Assembly (NCBI RefSeq): GCF_006443095.1
Contig: NZ_VFWZ01000001.1
Span: 739,873 to 803,872 of the forward strand
Length of the DNA: 64,000 nt
From: Aquimarina algicola
GTDB lineage: Bacteria; Bacteroidota; Bacteroidia; Flavobacteriales; Flavobacteriaceae
Direction: 5' to 3'
In this document: in pieces, positions 42,617 to 51,952 of the stretch
How the letters are laid out: each line of letters starts with the position of its first letter
Numbering within the stretch: position 1 is the first letter of the stretch
Made by a program: the position numbers and the translations under genes
Notes under the pieces: model-generated
What the model was told of the DNA's origin: nothing
Seen by the model: the letters and a program-made list of their open reading frames with translations, nothing else
Databases searched by the model: none

Positions 42617-43492
42617 ATGAATAATATAACAAGAATAGTATTAGCATCTCTATTATGTTTTGTGAGTTTTACATTTGGTTTTCAGAAACCCCAAAAAAAA
42701 CCACTTGTACGCGGAGAAGATCCGGTAGCGCATACGGTTTTTGATAATGTTCACTCTTATAGGGCTTCAATAAACAGTAATTTAGAAACCGTTACCAATG
42801 CATATCAATCATATATAAATCAAATAGATACGATCAGTGGTCTCCCAAAGGTCAAAAAAAGAATACGTTTATCAGCTTTACTTTCTGCATATGATGATAT
42901 TCCAAATGTTAAAGAAGTTTTTACTAAAGAACCAAATGTTTATGTACCTGTAAAAGAGGCTAGTATCCAGTATATACAATGTTTAACCGAACTAAAGATT
43001 TTATATTCTTCAACCCTACGCTACTATTTCCGTGAAAGCTATAAAAATGATGACTATAAAGAAGCAAAGAAAATGAATCCCCAACTTATGAGTGCTTTTT
43101 ATGGTTTTTTTCAAGCTCAATACGATCTTAAAAAAGAAATTATTGCTATTGGTAAGGAAAAAGGGTATTACTTAAAAGACCATAAAGTAACTAAAATGTC
43201 ATCAATCCCTTCAGTTGCCTATCAAATAAAATTAGAAGGGTGTGATAAGGGAAAAGAAATGGCTGAACACTCTTTTAAGCAAAAAGAATATAAAATAATC
43301 AGTTATGGTTTACCTAGTTTTGACGCCGATGATTCTTATGAAACATATAAAACAAAAATGAAACAAAAGTACGGTATCAGATTCGTAGAAATTGGTTGTA
43401 TAGTCTCAGGTTACCACTTGTGCTATAATGAAAGAATGAGGGAACTACTTAATCAAAAATTCAAAAAAGATATTTTTGACACTGATAAATAG
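42617..43492 (+). CDS. Exported protein, possibly with a C-terminal FEKKY-like domain
   Basis: 291 residues with a signal peptide (about 1-22, FTFGFQ). The N-terminal two thirds are helical with many charged residues. The last 65 residues, with IISYGLPSFDADDSYE, KMKQKYGIRFVEIGCIVSG and a closing YNERMRELLNQKF, recall the FEKKY domain found in small Bacteroidota exported proteins. That assignment is tentative. Four cysteines in the mature part may form disulphides. Function unknown. It is downstream of the repeat array. Confidence 0.65.
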   Translation: MNNITRIVLASLLCFVSFTFGFQKPQKKPLVRGEDPVAHTVFDNVHSYRASINSNLETVTNAYQSYINQIDTISGLPKVKKRIRLSALLSAYDDIPNVKEVFTKEPNVYVPVKEASIQYIQCLTELKILYSSTLRYYFRESYKNDDYKEAKKMNPQLMSAFYGFFQAQYDLKKEIIAIGKEKGYYLKDHKVTKMSSIPSVAYQIKLEGCDKGKEMAEHSFKQKEYKIISYGLPSFDADDSYETYKTKMKQKYGIRFVEIGCIVSGYHLCYNERMRELLNQKFKKDIFDTDK

Positions 43493-43614
43493 GTGAATTC
43501 TATTAGACTACAACAAGAAATTAAAAAATAAAAGCAAAACCTAACCCGTTAAAGGTAATCATTCAACGAATTGCAGGTTGTTAGATGCTATAACTCAACT
43601 TTACAGAAACTATT

Positions 43615-44337
43615 TTACAATTTGATTGCTGTTGCTCCTGTAGTTTTCAAGTTTTCATTTTGTGTATAAGCAATAATAGAAAGTTGGTCTCGTTTTGTTA
43701 TCCAATCTGGTACAATTATAGATATTTCTCCACTATTTTCTTGTTTGATCACACGGCTTGCTACAATATTGGTATTTTTTAATGTACGATTGCTATTTTC
43801 TCCTCTTTTTACAGGAGTATTACGAGCAGCAACTGTAAGCGCCAAAGTGATTTTATAAAAATCCTTACCTTCTACATGATAAGACAATTGTAATCTCTCT
43901 TTTTCTTTTTTTATATTATCTAAAGTGATATTAGTCGTGGTTTCGGCAGTTTTATACTTCTTCAATGCATTGTTTACCTTATAGCTATTTGACCCTGTAA
44001 AATGCTCACTACCGTTAACAACTAATTGAGGCGTATATATCGTTTCACTTCTAAAATGAGATGCGTATTCTCTTTGATAATTAGTAAACTCTTCTTTACT
44101 AAAAGGGTCTTTCCAGCCTAATCTATTCCAATAATCTACATGATAAGACAATACATACACATTTTGATCTTGATATTCGGCTTTTACTTTATCCAATAAT
44201 TGATCTGCCGGAGGGCAACTACTACATCCTTGTGAAGTAAATAATTCAAAAACTATAGGTTGATTACTTTTCTGAGCTTTTATATGTGTGGAAAATATAA
44301 CTAGGAATAAGATAAAAAGTTTCGTTATCGTCTGCAT
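43615..44337 (-). CDS. DUF1223 thioredoxin-like exported protein
   Basis: 240 residues from the ATG at 44337; the longer frame opens with GTG. A signal peptide (about 1-22, HIKAQ) precedes the DUF1223 domain with FELFTSQGCSSCPPAD, where C38 and C41 form a CxxC, then YHVDYWNRLGWKDPF and YTPQLVVNG. The family has a thioredoxin fold; the redox partner is unknown. Only 36 bases separate its start from the divergent DUF4159 gene, so their promoters must overlap each other's leader or coding start. Confidence 0.87.
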   Translation of the reverse strand: MQTITKLFILFLVIFSTHIKAQKSNQPIVFELFTSQGCSSCPPADQLLDKVKAEYQDQNVYVLSYHVDYWNRLGWKDPFSKEEFTNYQREYASHFRSETIYTPQLVVNGSEHFTGSNSYKVNNALKKYKTAETTTNITLDNIKKEKERLQLSYHVEGKDFYKITLALTVAARNTPVKRGENSNRTLKNTNIVASRVIKQENSGEISIIVPDWITKRDQLSIIAYTQNENLKTTGATAIKL

Positions 44338-44373
44338 AATTTTAGTACTTTTAAACACTTTTATTAGACGATA

Positions 44374-45021
44374 ATGATAGATAAACTTACATTTTACAGT
44401 TTTGTTTTTATACTTTCTGTATCGTTATATGGTCAGGATATTGCCGTTTTACAATATAAAGGAGGAGGCGATTGGTATAGTAATCCTACTGCGTTACCAA
44501 ATTTGATAACATTTTGTAATCAAAATATTAATACAGCTATCGCTCCCAAACCCAAAACTGTAAAACCAGAAAGTATTGATATATTTCAATATCCTTACAT
44601 ACATATGACAGGACATGGAAATGTGTTTTTTACAGAAGAGGATGCAGAAAACTTACGTAATTATTTGATGAGTGGAGGTTTTTTACATATAGATGATAAT
44701 TATGGAATGGAACCTTATGTAAGAAAAGAACTTGTAAAAGTTTTTCCGGATAAAGAACTTGTAGAACTCCCGGTTAATCATCCAATATTTTCTGCTCAAT
44801 ATAAATTCCCAAAAGGATTACCAAAAATTCATGAACATGATGGAAAACGCCCTGAAGCATTAGGGATCGTTCATGAAAATCGACTTGTTTTATTATTTAC
44901 TTTTGAGAGTGATCTTGGTGACGGTTGGGAAAGTCCTGAGGTACATAATGATCCCGAAGAAGTTCGTACAAAAGCCTTAAAAATGGGTGCGAATATTGTT
45001 AAATATGCTTTTGAAAATTAA
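44374..45021 (+). CDS. DUF4159 domain protein (exported)
   Basis: 215 residues with a signal peptide (about 1-20, VSLYGQ). The DUF4159 domain is shown by GGGDWYSNPTALPNL, IHMTGHGNVFFTEEDAENL and GGFLHIDDNYGM. The family has a glutamine-amidotransferase-like fold without a known activity and is widespread in Bacteroidota, Planctomycetes and others. Its stop codon overlaps the start of the TrmH gene (TAATG), which implies translational coupling. Confidence 0.88.
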   Translation: MIDKLTFYSFVFILSVSLYGQDIAVLQYKGGGDWYSNPTALPNLITFCNQNINTAIAPKPKTVKPESIDIFQYPYIHMTGHGNVFFTEEDAENLRNYLMSGGFLHIDDNYGMEPYVRKELVKVFPDKELVELPVNHPIFSAQYKFPKGLPKIHEHDGKRPEALGIVHENRLVLLFTFESDLGDGWESPEVHNDPEEVRTKALKMGANIVKYAFEN

Positions 45022-45527
45022 TGCCTATACAATTAGACCACAATAAAACATCGTTTATCAAAAAACAGTTTCCGATAACCCTTATTTGTGATCGTGTTAA
45101 TTCTCCCGCCAATATGGGAAGTTTATTTAGAATTGCTGATAGTTTTGGGGTAGAACAAATTTATTTTTGTGGTGAAGAGATTACTGTAATGAGTAAACGA
45201 ATGGAACGAACAGCCCGATCTACTCACAAGATTATTCCTTATCACGAAGAAGATGATATTATACTCGTAATTGATACCCTAAAAGAAAAAGGATATACAA
45301 TTCTAGCATTAGAAATTACAGAAAATAGTGTAGCTATTGATACATATCAACCCAATGTCGGTGATAAAATTGCTCTGGTAATCGGTGAGGAAAATCTAGG
45401 CGTTTCTGATCAGGTTTTAGAAAAAGCAGCAAACGCATTGCATATCAACATGTTTGGCAATAATAGTAGTATGAATGTTGCTACAGCAACTGCAATTGCC
45501 CTATATGAATTAACAAAAAGCTTATGA
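45021..45527 (+). CDS. TrmH/SpoU family RNA methyltransferase
   Basis: 168 residues. The SPOUT signature motifs are DRVNSPANMGSLFRIADSFG (motif 1, with the catalytic Asn and Arg), LVIGEENLGVSDQVL (motif 2) and NMFGNNSSMNVATATAIALYE (motif 3, SAM-binding knot). Such enzymes methylate 2'-O of ribose in tRNA or rRNA. The short length without an N-terminal L30-like domain fits a TrmL/TrmH-type tRNA enzyme. The target nucleotide cannot be decided. Confidence 0.9.
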   Translation: MPIQLDHNKTSFIKKQFPITLICDRVNSPANMGSLFRIADSFGVEQIYFCGEEITVMSKRMERTARSTHKIIPYHEEDDIILVIDTLKEKGYTILALEITENSVAIDTYQPNVGDKIALVIGEENLGVSDQVLEKAANALHINMFGNNSSMNVATATAIALYELTKSL

Positions 45528-45603
45528 AGTCTATAATTAGGTTCAAAAAAGTTTTTTGTATTTTACCAAAATAACTTTTTACATTTCATATTAATCCATC
45601 ATT

Positions 45604-46044
45604 ATGAGTTTCAAGTATATTTGCGCAACATTTTTATGTATTTGTTTTCTTTCAATTCCTTTAACCACTTTTGCACAGGATAAAAATACAGAAGAGGAGG
45701 TAAAACAAACTTTGCTTACCATTTTTGAGCTAAGTAAAGAAAATAAGTATGAACAATTAGCTCCTTATCTTGTTTATAGAGGTAATGATGAACAACGCAA
45801 ATGGAAAGACATCTGCAATCTCAATCATCCTGATGAAGTGGAGCAGCTTAAGCTTTTGAGCAAAGAAATAAATCGTCTTCACCAAATTAGTGAGCCTAAG
45901 TTTGTAGAATTTATTCAACAAGAAGAATCAGAAGGAAAATGGTATGTCTGGAAATTAGAATTTAAAAACGATACCAAAACAAGACCAGCATATTTTGCCT
46001 TTTTAAAAATCAATGGTCAATATGCTATTGGAGATATCGATTAA
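45604..46044 (+). CDS. Small exported protein, NTF2/SnoaL-like impression
   Basis: 146 residues with a clear signal peptide (about 1-24, TTFAQ). The mature part begins with a helix (EEEVKQTLLTIFELSKENKY) followed by EQLAPYLVYRGNDE and a set of strands ending in KINGQYAIGDID, a layout seen in cystatin or NTF2-like proteins. No catalytic motif. It lies 20 bases before the AI-2E family transporter gene and is probably cotranscribed. Confidence 0.7.
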   Translation: MSFKYICATFLCICFLSIPLTTFAQDKNTEEEVKQTLLTIFELSKENKYEQLAPYLVYRGNDEQRKWKDICNLNHPDEVEQLKLLSKEINRLHQISEPKFVEFIQQEESEGKWYVWKLEFKNDTKTRPAYFAFLKINGQYAIGDID

Positions 46045-46064
46045 GAATTAGAAATAAATAGCTT

Positions 46065-47153
46065 ATGAGTTCTAAAACAATAGCATATGGAATTTTGAGG
46101 GCGACTGCTATTATTATAGGAGTATTGGGCTTACTATGGTTTCTCTATAAAATACAATCTGTATTGGTATATATTGCTTTTGCAGCAGTTATCTCACTAA
46201 TGGGCAGACCATTGGTATTGTTTTTAAAAAGAAAACTCAAATTTAATAATACGCTTGCAGTAGTTATTACCTTAATTATTTTTATCGGATTGCTTTCTAC
46301 AGTATTTATGTTATTCATTCCTATCATTACTGAGCAGGGACAACTTATCAGTGAAATCGATATCAATACCATAAAGGCAGACCTAACCCGACTTAATCAG
46401 GAAATAAATGAATACTTTAACCTAGAACGGCTCAATATAGAAGAACTGATTCAAAAAACCGATCTTATTCAGTTTCTGGATCTAAAAGTTATCCCTAATC
46501 TTATTAATTCTTTTATTAGTGGCTTTGGATCCATTTTGATGGGAGTATTTTCTATCCTGTTTATATCTTTTTTTCTACTAAAAGACAGTTTATTACTTGA
46601 AAACAGTTTACTTGTCTTTGCTAAAAAAGAAGATGAAAATAAGTTTATGAGAGCTTTTACCAAAATTAAAGATCTCTTATCTCGTTATTTTGCTGGTCTT
46701 TTACTACAAATTACTATTCTTTTTGTTTTATACTCTATTATTTTATTAATATTTGGAGTCCACAATGCAATAGCTGTTGCGCTAATTGCCGCTATTTTTA
46801 ACTTAATCCCGTATATCGGTCCTCTTTTTGGAGGAATATTTGTTATTATTCTAACAACAACAAGTAATTTAGGCCTTGATTTTCAGAGTGTAATTTTACC
46901 AAAAGTTACATACGTTTTGATTGGATATCTCATCGTACAATTAATTGATAATTTTCTTAATCAGCCTTTAATTTTTGGGAATAGTGTACGTTCTCATCCT
47001 CTAGAAATATTTTTGGCGATCCTTATTTTTGGATTACTTTTTGGGATTAGCGGACTTATAGTTGCAGTACCTTCTTATACTGCAATCAAAGTAATTGCAA
47101 AAGAATTTTTATCAGAGTATAAGATCGTAAAAAAATTGACCAAAGATCTGTAA
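46065..47153 (+). CDS. AI-2E family transporter (PerM/TqsA-like)
   Basis: 362 residues with about seven to eight membrane helices. The family pattern is seen in the early pair of helices, the long amphipathic region around residues 100-150, and the C-terminal blocks LIAAIFNLIPYIGPLFGG and HPLEIFLAILIFGLLFGISG. Members export small molecules, including autoinducer-2 in some cases, or act as Na/H antiporters; the substrate here is open. It follows the small exported protein gene and precedes a methyltransferase gene by 15 bases. Confidence 0.9.
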   Translation: MSSKTIAYGILRATAIIIGVLGLLWFLYKIQSVLVYIAFAAVISLMGRPLVLFLKRKLKFNNTLAVVITLIIFIGLLSTVFMLFIPIITEQGQLISEIDINTIKADLTRLNQEINEYFNLERLNIEELIQKTDLIQFLDLKVIPNLINSFISGFGSILMGVFSILFISFFLLKDSLLLENSLLVFAKKEDENKFMRAFTKIKDLLSRYFAGLLLQITILFVLYSIILLIFGVHNAIAVALIAAIFNLIPYIGPLFGGIFVIILTTTSNLGLDFQSVILPKVTYVLIGYLIVQLIDNFLNQPLIFGNSVRSHPLEIFLAILIFGLLFGISGLIVAVPSYTAIKVIAKEFLSEYKIVKKLTKDL

Positions 47154-47168
47154 ATATAAAGCTTACCA

Positions 47169-48353
47169 TTGAATCAAAATATATTACATACTAATATACA
47201 GAAGTATATTATTGACCAATCGAACTCATCCGAAGAGATTAGTAATATCGTTTTAAAAGGTAGTCCTTTTGATAATATTTCTATTCAAGAATTGGCACAA
47301 CAAATTCAATCTAGAAGAAAAATCAGAGACAAACTGCCTACCTGGTACGCAAAAGAAAATATTTATTATCCACCATTATTAAATTTAGAACAAACCTCTT
47401 CAGAACTTACGGCTTTATATAAAAGTAATATCGTTTCAGGTAAAAGCTTAATTGATCTTACCGGTGGATTCGGGATTGATGATTATTTTTTTGCAAAAAA
47501 AATGGAAAATGTTATTCATTGCGAAATAAATAAAGAATTAAGCGATATTGCACAACATAATTTTACTGCTCTTCAACAAAACAATATCAAGACATATGCT
47601 GATAACGGTCTGGAAGTTCTTAATGATTTTGATTATATAGATTGGATTTATGTTGATCCCTCAAGAAGGCATGAGAGTAAAGGAAAAGTTTTCTTTCTAG
47701 AAGATTCTATTCCTAATATACCAGAAAACTTAGATTTCTTATTCTCAAAAAGTGATCAAATTTTGATTAAAACTTCTCCTCTACTGGATATTCGTTCAGG
47801 GATACGGTCATTGCAATATGTAAAAGAAATTCATGTACTAGCGATTAAAAATGAAGTAAAAGAACTGTTATGGATTCTTAACAAAAGAGAGCATCAAAAC
47901 GTCAAAATTATCACTATCAACATACAAAAATCAAAACAACAACAGTTTGCTTTTTGGTTAGAAGACGAGACAAAACAACAAGTAAAATTATCACCGCCTC
48001 AACAATTTTTATATGAACCAAATGCTGCTATATTAAAAAGTGGTGGTTTTTTGAGTATCGCAAAAATATTAAACCTTAATAAACTTCATCTACACTCTCA
48101 TTTATATACATCAGATACTATAATTGATTTTCCTGGTAGATGTTTTGAAATAAAAGCTATATATCCTTACCAAAAAAAAGCATTGACAAAAATAGGTATT
48201 GATAAAGCAAATATCACAACACGTAATTTTCCTGAGAGTGTTGCTACATTAAGAAAAAAATTAAAGATAAAAGATGGTGGAGATACCTTTCTATTTTTTA
48301 CAACAGACAATAAAAACAATAAAGTAATGCTACTTTGTAATAAGATCAATTGA
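47169..48353 (+). CDS. Class I SAM-dependent methyltransferase with THUMP-like C-terminus
   Basis: 394 residues. The Rossmann core has LIDLTGGFGIDDYFFA (SAM loop) at about 94-109 and the catalytic-like YVDPSRR near 160, a motif typical of the THUMP-like methyltransferases. The C-terminal third, from FLYEPNAAILKSGGF onwards, is the THUMP-like domain. It is probably an RNA methyltransferase; the target is unknown. The start is TTG at 47169, and I see no closer ATG that keeps the conserved N-terminus. It is the last gene of the 45604-48353 run. Confidence 0.85.
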   Translation: MNQNILHTNIQKYIIDQSNSSEEISNIVLKGSPFDNISIQELAQQIQSRRKIRDKLPTWYAKENIYYPPLLNLEQTSSELTALYKSNIVSGKSLIDLTGGFGIDDYFFAKKMENVIHCEINKELSDIAQHNFTALQQNNIKTYADNGLEVLNDFDYIDWIYVDPSRRHESKGKVFFLEDSIPNIPENLDFLFSKSDQILIKTSPLLDIRSGIRSLQYVKEIHVLAIKNEVKELLWILNKREHQNVKIITINIQKSKQQQFAFWLEDETKQQVKLSPPQQFLYEPNAAILKSGGFLSIAKILNLNKLHLHSHLYTSDTIIDFPGRCFEIKAIYPYQKKALTKIGIDKANITTRNFPESVATLRKKLKIKDGGDTFLFFTTDNKNNKVMLLCNKIN

Positions 48354-48366
48354 TTATACGTTTAAT

Positions 48367-48849
48367 TTATTTTGAAAACACATCAGAATACTCCATATAC
48401 CCTCTGATATAAGATTCTAAGTCTTTTTGGGTAACCTTATCAATATTTTTTTCTATAAACTCTTTATCTTCTGCTATGTTCTTATAATATCCAGCAATTT
48501 TTGGAGCATTGGATTGTATGCTCAATCTAATCATTCTTAATTCTATATCATCAATATCTTTTCGAATAGCATCATCTACCATTTTTTTTCCTTTGTTAAA
48601 GTATGATACTTTACTGATTGGATTCCAACAATAAGAGGCTTTTAAAGCTAATGCAGCACCATGATAACCTTTATAAATGTTCTTTTTATTCTGTAAGGCT
48701 TTTTTAGTTTTTGAATAAAACTCTTCAGCATTTTCTTTGGATTGATCACATATCTTAAAAGATGCTCTAATATCTTTTATCAATACATCATCGTTATCAT
48801 AATGTGTAATGGTCAAAAAAAGAAACATAATTATCGATAGAAACTTCAT
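48367..48849 (-). CDS. Small exported protein of unknown function
   Basis: 160 residues. A short hydrophobic N-terminus (about 1-15) is followed by an all-helical mature part. The piece YKGYHGAALALKASYCWNPISKVSYFNKGKKMVDDAI looks like one or two TPR-like helical hairpins. Similar short proteins are common in flavobacteria. Function unknown. It lies 38 bases downstream of the larger gene at 48888 on the same strand. Confidence 0.7.
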   Translation of the reverse strand: MKFLSIIMFLFLTITHYDNDDVLIKDIRASFKICDQSKENAEEFYSKTKKALQNKKNIYKGYHGAALALKASYCWNPISKVSYFNKGKKMVDDAIRKDIDDIELRMIRLSIQSNAPKIAGYYKNIAEDKEFIEKNIDKVTQKDLESYIRGYMEYSDVFSK

Positions 48850-48887
48850 CTTGTTTTAAATTAAGATCATGATAATTTTACTAACAC

Positions 48888-50474
48888 TTATCTTGCCAAA
48901 GATATTTTCACCAATAAATTATTCTTTTTTCCATCATAGGCTTCTAAAATCATATCCTTATTAGGTAATTTTGCTACTTTGGTAATTTCCATAACGTCTA
49001 ATCTGGCATTTCTGATATCACTTCCTGTTAAGATAGCCTCTTTAGTTGTTTCTCCTGTAGCATCATTAATGACATAAGACGTTAAATAGATAAATTCTTT
49101 ATTCCCATCAAAATATTTAGTTGGAGTCTCGCCAAAAGAACGTTTCAAGTTTGTAAAATCATCTATGTAAAATAAATAGTGTTTACCATTATCCATAAAG
49201 TTGAGGTAAGACATACTACGTTTTCCTATAGTTCCCATTTGATGTTTTGGTAACCTATGCATCCAAGACATTGTATTATCAGATAATTTAAAAACAAAAA
49301 TATCTCTATAATAGTACTTATATGTCGTTCTTGAGCCCGAAGAACTCGATGTTGTAAAGGATTCTACATAGCGTTGCTCTCCAAACAAAGTCATACTACC
49401 ATCTGCATTGAGCTTTACGTCATTAACTTTTAAATTCTCAAGATCTTTTTTATCTTTTTCCTTTTGTGTTCCTTCATTTATCCGCTCTTCTCTTTGCAAA
49501 GCAAGCATTTGTAGCGTCTCTGCGGGAATATCACTGTTATTAATTTTTCCTACTACTCCATTACTTTGTAAGCTTGCAGAGAATATCCCAGAAACTTCTG
49601 TTTTATCGGTATTTTTTGCATAAAAACCACAAATTGAAATCTCATCATTACTACTAACATTAATAATAGCATCTGTAATAGACTTCCCGGAAATCTCTAT
49701 TTTACTTTTAGTAATTTCGGTACTGTTTTCTGTAATTTTAAATACTTCTGTTCTATATGTTGATTCTAATTTATCTTTATCACCAGATGCATCATTGAAT
49801 ATAGAAGCTGTCATATAAAAATTACCTTTGTTATCAATCATAAAATCTTCATTCAAAATTTTATTTGTGGGATAAGGTAGGGTTACTTTCTTCTTCCAAA
49901 TCAGATTCAAACCATTACTAAATACTGCGATCCCAATCTTATCGGATTTATTATCTCCTGTCTCTATTCGATAAAGTACTAATACTTTTTTACCATCTTC
50001 AGATCTTTTGAATGCAAATTTGTTGATTCTCCCTCCTGCATCAAAACCGTGTGTACTAACAAAACCAAAATTTCTATCGATATTTTCTTTATCATTTATT
50101 AATTGAATTGGTCTTTCTGCTGCAATTCCTGTTATTGATATTTTTTGACCGTAAGCTTTATCATTTATTGTATAAAAAGCAACTGCCTTATCATTAAGGT
50201 TCATAATTGTTTGAAAATCCCCTTTGTCTTCTATAATTTGTCTTTTCTTTATATCCTCTTTAAGGTCATCGAGATTAAAACGCTGTACTGTTATAGATTT
50301 TCTTCCTTTTTTTATAGAAGCTAATCTATTACCAGAAGCTATATTGTACGTATTATTACTTTTGATTCTTTTATATTTCTCCCCTACATCGAAGGTAAAA
50401 TCTTCTAATAAAATCGGTTTTTGAGCAAAACTACATGCAGAAATAAAAAGGATAAAGAAAAATGTGTTTTTCAT
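48888..50474 (-). CDS. Large exported protein, probable beta-propeller-like repeats
   Basis: 528 residues from the ATG at 50474; an in-frame ATG at 50495 would add seven residues. The signal peptide is about 1-18 (ISACSFAQ). The mature protein is rich in beta strands with repeated patterns of the kind GxxxL-x-x-Y-R, for example DGKKVLVLYRIET, NGLNLIWKKKVTLP and DNTMSWMHRLPKHQ. This suggests a propeller of six or more blades. There is no type IX sorting domain. No function can be named. Confidence 0.7.
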   Translation of the reverse strand: MKNTFFFILFISACSFAQKPILLEDFTFDVGEKYKRIKSNNTYNIASGNRLASIKKGRKSITVQRFNLDDLKEDIKKRQIIEDKGDFQTIMNLNDKAVAFYTINDKAYGQKISITGIAAERPIQLINDKENIDRNFGFVSTHGFDAGGRINKFAFKRSEDGKKVLVLYRIETGDNKSDKIGIAVFSNGLNLIWKKKVTLPYPTNKILNEDFMIDNKGNFYMTASIFNDASGDKDKLESTYRTEVFKITENSTEITKSKIEISGKSITDAIINVSSNDEISICGFYAKNTDKTEVSGIFSASLQSNGVVGKINNSDIPAETLQMLALQREERINEGTQKEKDKKDLENLKVNDVKLNADGSMTLFGEQRYVESFTTSSSSGSRTTYKYYYRDIFVFKLSDNTMSWMHRLPKHQMGTIGKRSMSYLNFMDNGKHYLFYIDDFTNLKRSFGETPTKYFDGNKEFIYLTSYVINDATGETTKEAILTGSDIRNARLDVMEITKVAKLPNKDMILEAYDGKKNNLLVKISLAR

Positions 50475-50662
50475 ATGTTGTTTATATGAATTCATAACAT
50501 AAGGTATAGGTTAACATTATTACAAATATATAAAAGAAGTCATTATTACCTTGTGGCTAGAGAATTTCAAAATTATTTTTAGTTTATAATACAAGAAAAA
50601 AACTGATTTTCAAGTTTTTAAAAAAAAGGTACTATTAAATTAAAAATAATGCACAAAAAATG

Positions 50663-50693
50663 TTGCATGATAGGTTCATAAAAGCTACATTTG
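50663..50693 (+). promoter_or_regulatory. Promoter for the tRNA-Ser/tRNA-Pro operon
   Basis: TTG at 50663-50665, a 20-base spacer, then TACATTTG at 50686-50693; the best promoter match in this part of the window. Transcription would begin near 50699. Confidence 0.6.
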
Positions 50694-50739
50694 CATCCGC
50701 ATTTGAAAGATTAATGCGATGTTCTTTTTAAGTTTTAAA

Positions 50740-50823
50740 GGAGAGGTGCCAGAGTGGTAATGGAGCAGATTGCTAATCTGTCAGCGCGTAAGTGCTGCCC
50801 GGGTTCGAATCCCGGTCTCTCCG
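50740..50823 (+). tRNA. tRNA-Ser(GCT)
   Basis: A cloverleaf of 84 bases. The acceptor stem pairs 50740-50746 with 50816-50822 (one G-U), the discriminator base is G50823, and the anticodon loop TTGCTAA has anticodon GCT at 50772-50774. A long variable arm (AGCGCGTAAGTGCT region) marks it as a class II serine tRNA. CCA is not encoded. Confidence 0.96.
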
Positions 50824-50833
50824 CAATATTTTT

Positions 50834-50908
50834 CGGGGTGTAGCGTAGCCCGGTTATCGCGCCGCGTTTGGGACGCGGAGGTCGCAGGTTCGAATCCTGC
50901 CACCCCGA
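50834..50908 (+). tRNA. tRNA-Pro(TGG)
   Basis: 75 bases. The acceptor stem pairs CGGGGTG (50834-50840) with CACCCCG (50901-50907), the discriminator is A, the anticodon loop is TTTGGGA with anticodon TGG at 50869-50871, and the T loop is GGTTCGAATCC. It follows the serine tRNA by 10 bases and shares its promoter. CCA is not encoded. Confidence 0.96.
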
Positions 50909-50910
50909 CA

Positions 50911-50952
50911 AAAAAGCTATTTGTTTTCTAATGATAACAAATGGCTTTTTTT
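50911..50952 (+). terminator. Terminator of the tRNA operon
   Basis: A stem of about 14 bp with one mismatch (AAAAGCTATTTGTT with AACAAATGGCTTTT) followed by a run of T lies directly after the proline tRNA. From 50953 to 51260 I see only AT-rich DNA, without a gene, att-like repeat of the tRNA end, or transposon remnant. Confidence 0.75.
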
Positions 50953-51260
50953 ATGTCACATATTATATTTGAGAGTCTTCAATCTGTTATATTCATAAGT
51001 ACTTAATCGTATTAAAAATAACTATGTAGTAATAATCAATACGAGGATATACTTCCATTCAAAAAAGGCATGTCTGGTCAAATCAAAAGCTACAAATAAA
51101 ATTATGTGATATTAAATATATAAAGAAGATGACTTATCTATATATATTACAAACAAGAAGTATGCTGAATATTTAAATACAGGTAATTAATGATCTTTTT
51201 TTAACGTATTTTACTATTCTGATGTATTCTTTTTTATTAGCCTCTAAAAAATTATATCTT

Positions 51261-51929
51261 CTATTTAAAAACTAAAGGATCAGGTTTATTTTCTCTGGTT
51301 CTGAAAGCGATAAAATCTTTTTTGCTTGTAAAATTAAAATAGATATTATGTCTGAGCAAATAGTTAAAATCTTTTCCGGGGGTTTCTCCAAAAGAATGAC
51401 CTGGCCAGAATAAGGTGTTCTCTTTCAAATACTTTTTTAAAAAGTTAATTGAATCATATAGTTTACTTGCATTTTGCTTATTACAAATCCCTACACCTTC
51501 AATAAAAACGGTATCACCAGAAAATAAGTTCTCACCTAATAAATAACAAGTACTACCCAATGTATGTCCTGGAGTAAGAATTGGCATTATATTAAAACCA
51601 TCTATAACCATTTTTTTTAAATGAAAGACTTTTCTAAGATTTGGAATCTTAATATCATAAGACTCAATTTCAACATTTGAAATGTACACAGGAATATCAT
51701 TACATAGTGAAAATTTTGTTGCCAAATCAGTATGATCCTTATGCGAATGAGTTAATAAAACTGCCTTTATCTTGATTCTTTCACGTTGTATGAAACCATT
51801 TATAAGATCGTAATCCCATGCCGGATCAATTAAAATTCCTGTTCGGTTGTTATAAATTAAATAACATTGATTTTTAAAAAACGAATTCTCAACTTTGAAC
51901 ATTTTTACTACAGCACCCAATTCATTCAT
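51261..51929 (-). CDS. Metallo-beta-lactamase-fold hydrolase, BaeB/PksB-like
   Basis: 222 residues. Zinc-binding motifs are HSHKDH (H61, H63, D65, H66), TPGHTLGS, FSGDTVF and PGHSFGE, so the di-zinc site is complete. Glyoxalase II-like proteins of this size accompany many trans-AT polyketide clusters (BaeB/PksB type), where hydrolysis of stalled acyl units has been proposed. Last gene of the minus-strand cluster. ATG at 51929 is used; ATG at codon 10 is an alternative start. Confidence 0.88.
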   Translation of the reverse strand: MNELGAVVKMFKVENSFFKNQCYLIYNNRTGILIDPAWDYDLINGFIQRERIKIKAVLLTHSHKDHTDLATKFSLCNDIPVYISNVEIESYDIKIPNLRKVFHLKKMVIDGFNIMPILTPGHTLGSTCYLLGENLFSGDTVFIEGVGICNKQNASKLYDSINFLKKYLKENTLFWPGHSFGETPGKDFNYLLRHNIYFNFTSKKDFIAFRTRENKPDPLVFK

Positions 51930-51952
51930 AAATTACAACCATTTATTAATAA

